Source: Bordetella genomosp. 5
GTDB lineage: Bacteria; Pseudomonadota; Gammaproteobacteria; Burkholderiales; Burkholderiaceae_B
Direction: 5' to 3'
DNA length: 64,000 bases
NCBI RefSeq assembly: GCF_002261475.1
Contig: NZ_NEVN01000003.1
Location: 86,562-150,561 of the forward strand
Part shown: positions 58,134-64,000 of the stretch, in pieces
Layout of the letters: every line of letters begins with the position of its first letter
Numbering within the stretch: the first letter of the stretch is position 1
The notes under the pieces: generated by a model
Told to the model about the DNA's origin: nothing
The model's input: only the letters and a program-made list of their open reading frames with translations
Databases searched by the model: none
Program-made: the position numbers and the translations under genes

Positions 58134-61100
58134 ATGGGCCTGAATCGAATCTACCGCGTCATCTGGAGTGTGGTGCGTGCCGCATGGGTGGTCACCAGTG
58201 AAATCGGCCCCCGGCGCGGCAAGGCGTCGAAGTCGGTACGCAAAACGGCCGCCGCGGCGGCCCTCGCGGGCGTGTTGGGAATGACCCTCGGGGCGGCCGC
58301 CGAGGCCGACGTCACGGTCCCCGCGTTCTCATCTGTTTCTGATTTGACCCTGGTGGACGACAATGCCGATATCTTCGGAGTGGCCTACAACTGGACCTTG
58401 TCCAACACGTCGAGTGGCAGCACCTTCAGAACTCGCGTGAATCGTCGTGGCTGGGCGATTTTCATGAACGTCGGGTCGAATGCCACCATGCTGATCAGTG
58501 CCGGGGGCAGCGCCAGCAACACGGTGGTCACCGGAGGGGGCACACTCGTTGTGCACAATGGCGGTCGGGCGACTTTTTCGCAGTTGACGGGTGGAACGGA
58601 GATCGTCTCGGCGGGCGGTTACGCCGACTCCAGTATTGTCGGAAGCAGCGGCAGGCAAATTGTGGAGAGCGGCGGAGACACCTTCCGCACGCAGGTGTCC
58701 TCGGGCGGCAGGCAAACGGTGTCGAGCGGGGGCGTGACCACCTCCACCACCATCAGCAACAACGGCATTCAGACCGTGCTGAGCGGCGCTCATGTCCGGG
58801 ACACGCAAGTGATGTCCGGCGGCACGCAGACGCTGTCGGGCGGTACGGCGACCTCCACCACGATCAGCGCGGGCGGTACTCAAGGCGTCGACGGGGGCAA
58901 GGCCAGCAACACGCGGGTGTCGTCGGGCGGTCTGCAGACGGTCTCTTCTGGCGGTACGGCGACCTCCACCATCATCTACGATGGCGGCAGGCAGGGCGTC
59001 GAGAGCGGCGGTCAGGCGAGCAACACGCTCCTGTCCGGAGGCGGCGTGCAAACCGTGTCATCGGGCGGCACCGCTACGTCCACGTTCGTCGCCGATGGCG
59101 CCAGGCAGGCCGTGCAGAACGGCGGCCAGGCGAGCAACACGCAATTGTTGTCCGGTGGTTATCAAGTCGTCTCGTCTGGCGGCTCGGCCACGTCCACGAT
59201 CATCGGCAACCGCGGTTACCAGGTCGTGCGGGAAGGCGGTCAAGCGATCCAGACGCACGTGTCCTCGGGCGGCGACCAACAGGTGTCTTCGGGTGGCACG
59301 GCGACGTCCACGATCGTCAGCGCTGGCGGTCGGCAAACGGTGTCCGGCCAGGCCGACTACACGCGGGTATCTTCAGGGGGCTCTCAATCGGTCCATGCCG
59401 ACGGCAGGGCCACGTCCACGATCGTCGGCGACGGCGCCACACAAACAATCTATGACTCGGGCCGGGCCACGAGCACCCACGTATCGTCGGGCGGCTGGCA
59501 GCGTGTCTTGGAAGGCGGTCAGGCGAGCGACACGCAGGTGTCATCGGGCGGCATTCAAACGGTGACGTCGGGTGGCACGGCCACGTCGACGACGGTCAGT
59601 GATGGCGGCAGCCAGAGCGTGCAGACGGGCGGTCAGGCGAGCAACACGCAGGTGTCTTCGGGCGGTGTTCAGACGGTCTCGTCCGGCGGGACGGCCACGT
59701 CCACGACCCTTAGCAGCGGCGGTAGCCAGGGCGTGGAGAGCAGCGGTCAGGCGAGCAACACGCAGGTGTCTTCTGGCGGTGTTCAGACGGTCTCGTCCGG
59801 CGGGACGGCCACGTCCACGAGCCTCAGCAGTGGCGGTAGCCAGGGCGTGGAGGGCGGCGGTCAGGCGAGCAACACGCAGGTGTCCTCGGGCGGCGTTCAG
59901 ACGGTCTCGTCCGGCGGGAGGACCACGTCCACGAGCCTTAACAGTGGCGGTAGCCAGGGCGTGGAGGCCGGCGGTCAGGCGAGCAATACGCAGGTGTCCT
60001 CGGGCGGTGTCCAGACGGTTTCGTCCGGCGGGACGGCCACGTCCACGAGCCTTAGCAGTGGCGGTAGCCAGGGCGTGGAGGGCGGCGGTCAGGCGAGCAA
60101 CACGCAGGTGTCTTCGGGCGGTGTTCAGACGGTCTCGTCCGGCGGGACGGCCACGTCCGCGACCGTCAGCAATGGTGGTGAACAGGTCGTGCAGAGCGGT
60201 GGCCAGGCGAGCGATACGCATGTGTCCTCGCGGGGCGCGCAAATCGTATCTTCCGGTGGCACGGCGACATCCACGACCATCAGCAATGGCGGTAGCCAGG
60301 TGGTTTACGGTCGGGCCGACCATACGCAGGTGTCGTCGGGTGGCTCGCAGTCCGTCGACAGCAGTGGTCTGGCCACATCCACCATTGTGCGCAATGGCGG
60401 TGTCCAAAAGGTGGCTGGCTTTGCTCTGGCTTCCGACACGCACGTGTCGTCGGGCGGCACCCAGACGGTCCAGGCCAGCGCCCGGGTGAGCAACGCGCAC
60501 GTGTCCACGGGTGGCGTGCAAATCGTGTCGTCCGGCGGCAGGGCCGTTTCCACGACGGTGAGCAGTGGCGGTAGCCAGGGAATACAGGGCAGGGGTGACG
60601 CCAGCGGCACGCAGGTGTCTTCCGGGGGGGGTCAGACGGTCTCGTCCGGCGGGACGGCCACCTCCACGACGCTTAGCGATGGCGGCAGCCAAGGTGTGCA
60701 GGGCGGCGGCGCTGCGAACGACACGCAAGTGTCTTCCGGCGGCAACCAGACGGTGTCGTCCGGCGGCAAGGCAACGTCCACGACGCTGAGCAATGGCGGT
60801 AGCCAGGGCGTCCTGATCGGCGGCGAAGCGACCAGCACGCAAGTCTCTTCCGGTGGTGTGCAGACGGTCTCGTCCGGCGGCACGGCCACGTCCACGACCC
60901 TCAGCACCGGAGGCAGCCAGGGCGTTCAGAGTGGTGGCCAGGCGAGTAACACCCAAATCTCGTCCGGCGGCAATCAAACGGTGTCGTCCGGTGGCACCGC
61001 CACGTCCACGATCGTGAGCGCCGGCGGTAGCCAGGGCGTTCAGAGCGGTGGTCAGGCGAGCAACACCCAAATCTCATCCGGCGGCAAACAAACGGTTTCG

Positions 61101-64000
61101 TCCGGCGGCACGGCTACGTCCACCCAGGTCTCGAGCGGCGGAGATCAGGTGGTGAGTGCAGGCGGCAGCGCACTCTATACCGTGGTCAGCTCGGGCGGTG
61201 CTCAATGGGTGAGTTCGGGGGGCTACACCAGCGGCACGAGCGTGCAGAGCGGGGGTCAGGAAAACGTGGCGTCTGGCGGCAGCGCCATCGGGGCCGCGGT
61301 CAGCAGTGGGGGCCAGCACAACGTCGGCAGTGGCGGCAATGCCTTCGGCGTTCAGGTGTTGGGCGGTGGCCAACAGAACGTCAGCTCGGGCGGCAAGACC
61401 AACTCGACGGTCGTCAGTAGCGGTGGTGCGCAGAACGTAAGCGGTGGCGGCACGACCAGCAACACGGTGGTCAGTGCGGGCGGTTCGCAGAACGTGAGTT
61501 CGGGTGGTAATGCATCCGGCACGCAGGTGTCGAGCGGCGGGCAACAGAACGTCAGCTCGGGTGGCTCGGCCACGAGCACGACGGTGAGTTCCGGCGGTAC
61601 ACAAACCGTGAGCTCGGGCGGTAACGCCAACTCCACTGTCGTCAGCAGCGGCGGTACGCAGAACGTCAACAGCGGCGGCACTGCCAACAACGGACAAGTC
61701 AGCGGTACACAGAACGTCAGCGGCAACGCCTCGAATACGCAGGTCGGCAACGGCGGTCAACAGAACGTGGGCTCTGGCGGCTCGGTCACGAGCACGGTCG
61801 TGAGCTCCGGTGGCAAACAGACCGTCAGCTCGGGCGGTAACGCCAACTCCACTGTCGTCAGCAGCGGTGGTACGCAGAACGTCAACAGCGGCGGCACTGC
61901 CAACAACGGACAAGTCAGCGGCACGCAGAACGTCAGCGGCAACGCCTCTAACACGCAAGTCGGCAACGGCGGTCAGCAGAACGTGGGCTCTGGTGGTTCG
62001 GCCACGAACACCGTTGTCAGCTCCGGCGGCAAGCAGACCGTCAGTTCGGGCGGCAACGCCAACTCCACGGTGGTCAGCAGCGGCGGCACGCAAACCGTCA
62101 GCTCGGGCGGTAATGCAACCTCCACCGCTGTCAGCAGTGGCGGCACGCAAAATGTCAGCGGCAATGCCTCCGGTACGCAGGTCGGCAATGGTGGCCAGCA
62201 GAACGTCGGAAGCGGCGGCTCGGTCACCAGCACGGTCGTCAGCTCTGGTGGTACGCAGACCGTCAGCTCGGGCGGCAACGCCAATTCCACGGTCGTAAGC
62301 TCCGGCGGCACCCAGAACGTCAGCAGCGGCGGTTCGGCCAACAGCGCGCAAGTTAGCGGCACGCAGAACGTCAGCGGCAATGCCTCCAACACGCAGGTCG
62401 GCAACGGCGGTCAGCAGAACGTGGGCTCTGGCGGTTCGGCCACCAGCACCGTTGTCAGCTCCGGCGGCAAGCAGACCGTCAGCTCGGGCGGTAACGTCAA
62501 CTCCACCGTTGTCAGCTCAGGCGGTACACAGACTGTCAGCTCCGGTGGCAATGCGACTTCCACCGCAGTCAGCAGCGGCGGCACGCAGAACGTCAGCGGC
62601 AATGCCTCCAACACGCAGGTCGGCAATGGTGGCCAGCAGAACGTAGGCTCCGGTGGCTCGGCCACCAACACGGTCGTCAGCTCCGGCGGCTCGCAAACCG
62701 TCAGCTCCGGCGGCAACGCCAATTCGACGGTCGTAAGCAGCGGCGGCACCCAGAACGTCAACAGCGGTGGCTCGGCCAACAACGGACAAGTCAGCGGCAC
62801 GCAGAACGTCAGCGGCAACGCCTCCAACACGCAGGTCGGCAACGGCGGTCAGCAGAACGTGGGCTCTGGCGGTTCGGTCACGAGCACGGTCGTGAGCTCC
62901 GGCGGCAAACAGACCGTCAACTCGGGCGGTAACGCCAACTCCACTGTCGTCAGCAGCGGCGGCACCCAGAACGTCAGCGGCAACGCCTCCAATACGCAGG
63001 TCGGTAACGGCGGCCAGCAGGACGTGGGCTCCGGCGGTTCGGTCATGAGCACGGTCGTGAGTTCCGGCGGTACCCAGACCGTCAGTTCGGGCGGCAATGC
63101 CAACTCCACCGTGGTCAGCAGCGGCGGTACGCAGAACGTCAACAGCGGTGGCTCTGCCAACAACGGACAAGTCAGCGGCACGCAGAACGTCAGCGGCAAT
63201 GCCTCTAACACGCAAGTCGGCAACGGCGGTCAACAGAATGTGGGCTCTGGCGGCTCGGTCACGAGCACGGTCGTGAGCTCCGGTGGCAAACAGACCGTCA
63301 GCTCGGGCGGTAACGCCAACTCCACTGTCGTCAGCAGCGGCGGCACCCAGAACGTCAACAGCGGTGGCTCTGCCAACAACGGACAAGTCAGCGGTACGCA
63401 GAATGTCAGCGGCAATGCCTCCAATACGCAGGTCGGCAATGGCGGTCAGCAGAACGTGGGCTCCGGCGGCTCGGTCACGAGCACGGTCGTGAGTTCCGGC
63501 GGTACGCAGAACGTCAGTGGCAATGCGTCCAATACGCAGGTGGGCAATGGTGGCCAGCAGAACGTAGGCTCTGGTGGTTCGGCCATCAACACGGTCGTGA
63601 GCTCCGGCGGCGCGCAGACCGTCAGCTCGGGCGGTAACGCCAATTCCACCGTGGTCAGCAGCGGTGGTACCCAAACCGTCAACAGCGGCGGCTCTGCCAA
63701 CAACGGACAAGTCAGCGGCACGCAGAACGTCAGTGGCAATGCGTCCAACACGCAGGTTGGAAACGGTGGTCAGCAGAACGTAGGCTCCGGTGGCTCCGCC
63801 ACGAACACAGTCGTCAGCTCCGGCGGTTCGCAAACCGTCAGCTCAGGTGGTAACGCCAATTCCACCGTTGTCAGCTCGGGCGGCACGCAGAACGTCAGCA
63901 GCGGCGGCTCTGCCAACAACGCGCAAGTCAGCGGCACGCAGAATGTCAGCGGCAATGCGTCCAACACGCAAGTCGGCAACGGTGGCCAGCAGAACGTAGG
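58134..64000 (+). CDS. Giant AIDA-type autotransporter adhesin, 3' partial
   Basis: The frame is open from the ATG at 58134 to the window edge, giving at least 1,955 residues. GAAGAGA precedes the ATG. Residues 4-24 (NRIYRVIWSVVRAAWVVTSE) are an extended signal peptide region (ESPR), typical of type V secretion; a hydrophobic core follows and cleavage is likely after Ala58 (AEA-D). Residues about 59-150 form a unique N-terminal segment; the rest is Gly/Ser/Thr/Asn-rich repeats of 19 residues with the AIDA pattern xVSSGGxQxVSSGGxAxxT. Such repeats fold as a beta-helix passenger. The C-terminal translocator barrel lies beyond the window. No Cys is visible in the parts I translated. Likely role: surface adhesion or biofilm formation. 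Confidence 0.9.
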   Translation, partial: MGLNRIYRVIWSVVRAAWVVTSEIGPRRGKASKSVRKTAAAAALAGVLGMTLGAAAEADVTVPAFSSVSDLTLVDDNADIFGVAYNWTLSNTSSGSTFRTRVNRRGWAIFMNVGSNATMLISAGGSASNTVVTGGGTLVVHNGGRATFSQLTGGTEIVSAGGYADSSIVGSSGRQIVESGGDTFRTQVSSGGRQTVSSGGVTTSTTISNNGIQTVLSGAHVRDTQVMSGGTQTLSGGTATSTTISAGGTQGVDGGKASNTRVSSGGLQTVSSGGTATSTIIYDGGRQGVESGGQASNTLLSGGGVQTVSSGGTATSTFVADGARQAVQNGGQASNTQLLSGGYQVVSSGGSATSTIIGNRGYQVVREGGQAIQTHVSSGGDQQVSSGGTATSTIVSAGGRQTVSGQADYTRVSSGGSQSVHADGRATSTIVGDGATQTIYDSGRATSTHVSSGGWQRVLEGGQASDTQVSSGGIQTVTSGGTATSTTVSDGGSQSVQTGGQASNTQVSSGGVQTVSSGGTATSTTLSSGGSQGVESSGQASNTQVSSGGVQTVSSGGTATSTSLSSGGSQGVEGGGQASNTQVSSGGVQTVSSGGRTTSTSLNSGGSQGVEAGGQASNTQVSSGGVQTVSSGGTATSTSLSSGGSQGVEGGGQASNTQVSSGGVQTVSSGGTATSATVSNGGEQVVQSGGQASDTHVSSRGAQIVSSGGTATSTTISNGGSQVVYGRADHTQVSSGGSQSVDSSGLATSTIVRNGGVQKVAGFALASDTHVSSGGTQTVQASARVSNAHVSTGGVQIVSSGGRAVSTTVSSGGSQGIQGRGDASGTQVSSGGGQTVSSGGTATSTTLSDGGSQGVQGGGAANDTQVSSGGNQTVSSGGKATSTTLSNGGSQGVLIGGEATSTQVSSGGVQTVSSGGTATSTTLSTGGSQGVQSGGQASNTQISSGGNQTVSSGGTATSTIVSAGGSQGVQSGGQASNTQISSGGKQTVSSGGTATSTQVSSGGDQVVSAGGSALYTVVSSGGAQWVSSGGYTSGTSVQSGGQENVASGGSAIGAAVSSGGQHNVGSGGNAFGVQVLGGGQQNVSSGGKTNSTVVSSGGAQNVSGGGTTSNTVVSAGGSQNVSSGGNASGTQVSSGGQQNVSSGGSATSTTVSSGGTQTVSSGGNANSTVVSSGGTQNVNSGGTANNGQVSGTQNVSGNASNTQVGNGGQQNVGSGGSVTSTVVSSGGKQTVSSGGNANSTVVSSGGTQNVNSGGTANNGQVSGTQNVSGNASNTQVGNGGQQNVGSGGSATNTVVSSGGKQTVSSGGNANSTVVSSGGTQTVSSGGNATSTAVSSGGTQNVSGNASGTQVGNGGQQNVGSGGSVTSTVVSSGGTQTVSSGGNANSTVVSSGGTQNVSSGGSANSAQVSGTQNVSGNASNTQVGNGGQQNVGSGGSATSTVVSSGGKQTVSSGGNVNSTVVSSGGTQTVSSGGNATSTAVSSGGTQNVSGNASNTQVGNGGQQNVGSGGSATNTVVSSGGSQTVSSGGNANSTVVSSGGTQNVNSGGSANNGQVSGTQNVSGNASNTQVGNGGQQNVGSGGSVTSTVVSSGGKQTVNSGGNANSTVVSSGGTQNVSGNASNTQVGNGGQQDVGSGGSVMSTVVSSGGTQTVSSGGNANSTVVSSGGTQNVNSGGSANNGQVSGTQNVSGNASNTQVGNGGQQNVGSGGSVTSTVVSSGGKQTVSSGGNANSTVVSSGGTQNVNSGGSANNGQVSGTQNVSGNASNTQVGNGGQQNVGSGGSVTSTVVSSGGTQNVSGNASNTQVGNGGQQNVGSGGSAINTVVSSGGAQTVSSGGNANSTVVSSGGTQTVNSGGSANNGQVSGTQNVSGNASNTQVGNGGQQNVGSGGSATNTVVSSGGSQTVSSGGNANSTVVSSGGTQNVSSGGSANNAQVSGTQNVSGNASNTQVGNGGQQNV
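59640..61130 (+). repeat. First repeat array of the autotransporter, 114-bp period
   Basis: Alternating 19-residue repeats of two types (VQTVSSGGTATSTT and SQGVESGGQASNTQ) form a 38-residue, 114-bp unit. Copies align exactly 114 bp apart at 59667, 59781, 59895, 60009 and 60123 and are nearly identical in DNA, then diverge toward 60600-61130. Earlier, more diverged copies start near 58690. Confidence 0.85.
60624..60631 (+). repeat. G8 homopolymer in the autotransporter gene
   Basis: Eight consecutive G residues occur within a repeat where other copies read CGGCGGT. The frame is intact in this sequence. It is the longest homopolymer I noticed in the gene. Confidence 0.85.
61370..64000 (+). repeat. 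Second repeat array of the autotransporter, 216-bp period
   Basis: Here the motif shifts to TQNVSSGG/NANSTVV, with the block SGTQNVSGNASNTQVGNGGQQ. A unit of 72 residues (19+19+17+17) repeats at 216 bp (for example 61691 and 61907), with larger 438-bp and shorter 324-381-bp spacings showing whole-repeat gains and losses. The 17-residue repeats lack two residues of the SSGG turn. The array continues past the window end. Confidence 0.85.

Noticed and set aside
57836..58201. Short open frames upstream of the autotransporter on both strands
   Set aside because: No family resemblance or ribosome sites, and they overlap the probable promoter region of the autotransporter.
59541..61070. Long minus-strand open frame of 509 codons opposite the autotransporter repeats
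   Set aside because: It mirrors the repeat DNA of the plus-strand gene; its Ala/Arg/Gly/Asp-rich composition has no fold pattern, and there is no ribosome site. The opposite frame is open because the repeats lack antisense stops.
61074..63833. Several minus-strand open frames of 69-438 codons with LPPELTVC or RADGL patterns
   Set aside because: They repeat with the same 216-bp period as the sense gene, so they are by-products of the tandem repeat, not proteins.

Overview
The window is about 64 kb of GC-rich, densely packed chromosomal DNA. It fits a beta-proteobacterium of the Burkholderiales, most likely the Alcaligenaceae (Bordetella/Achromobacter relatives). This placement rests on recalled family resemblance: the linked order prpD-prpC-prpB, mdh, gntR, sdhCDAB, sdhE, gltA; a Bug-type (TctC) solute receptor; a RpiR-headed gsi peptide-transport cluster; and an ESPR-type autotransporter signal peptide. 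No search was run. I saw no rRNA, tRNA, CRISPR array, transposase or integrase.

Layout. 1-12.4 kb is acyl-CoA and organic-acid metabolism: a 5'-truncated PrpE-like acyl-CoA synthetase with a GlcG-like protein and a UMF1-type transporter, acetyl-CoA synthetase, an EamA exporter, threonine aldolase, ETF-ubiquinone oxidoreductase, a thioesterase and a two-subunit 3-oxoacid CoA-transferase. 12.7-24.0 kb is one codirectional cluster in which a RpiR regulator precedes an isoaspartyl peptidase, a complete GsiABCD-like peptide ABC importer and three aminopeptidases (DmpA-like, M55 and M24). It looks like a scavenging system for protease-resistant peptides. 24-29 kb holds a membrane protein of unknown family, pyrG, a DUF1330 gene, eno and ftsB. 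29-40 kb is mixed housekeeping: a TadE-like protein, hslO, a PhzF-like isomerase, gamma carbonic anhydrase, acyl-CoA synthetase, an LpxH-like phosphoesterase, a flavoprotein, an RDD protein, a 61-residue gene behind a promoter with two palindromes, an RlmL-like methyltransferase with a long disordered N-terminus, and hemJ.

40.2-51.4 kb is a central-carbon block: the methylcitrate cycle (prpD, prpC, prpB) and mdh on the minus strand, then a GntR/UTRA regulator, sdhCDAB, sdhE and gltA on the plus strand. A nested palindrome centred between positions 45356 and 45357 lies between the two arms. 51.6-54.4 kb is a small LysR-SDR-SMP-30 unit, probably for oxidising a sugar or sugar acid; shared half-sites suggest that the LysR protein controls both itself and the two enzymes. 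It is followed by a five-copy, roughly 76-bp GC-rich repeat array.

54.8-64 kb is accessory: a Bug-family receptor, an EcsC-family protein overlapping a small membrane protein, then one very large open reading frame from 58134 to the window edge. That frame encodes an AIDA-type autotransporter adhesin with an extended signal peptide and at least 1,955 residues, mostly 19-residue repeats in two distinct arrays. The passenger end and beta-barrel lie beyond the window. The most notable material is this adhesin with its repeat structure and G8 tract, the tandem-palindrome promoter of the 61-residue gene, the nested operator between mdh and gntR, and the peptide-scavenging cluster.
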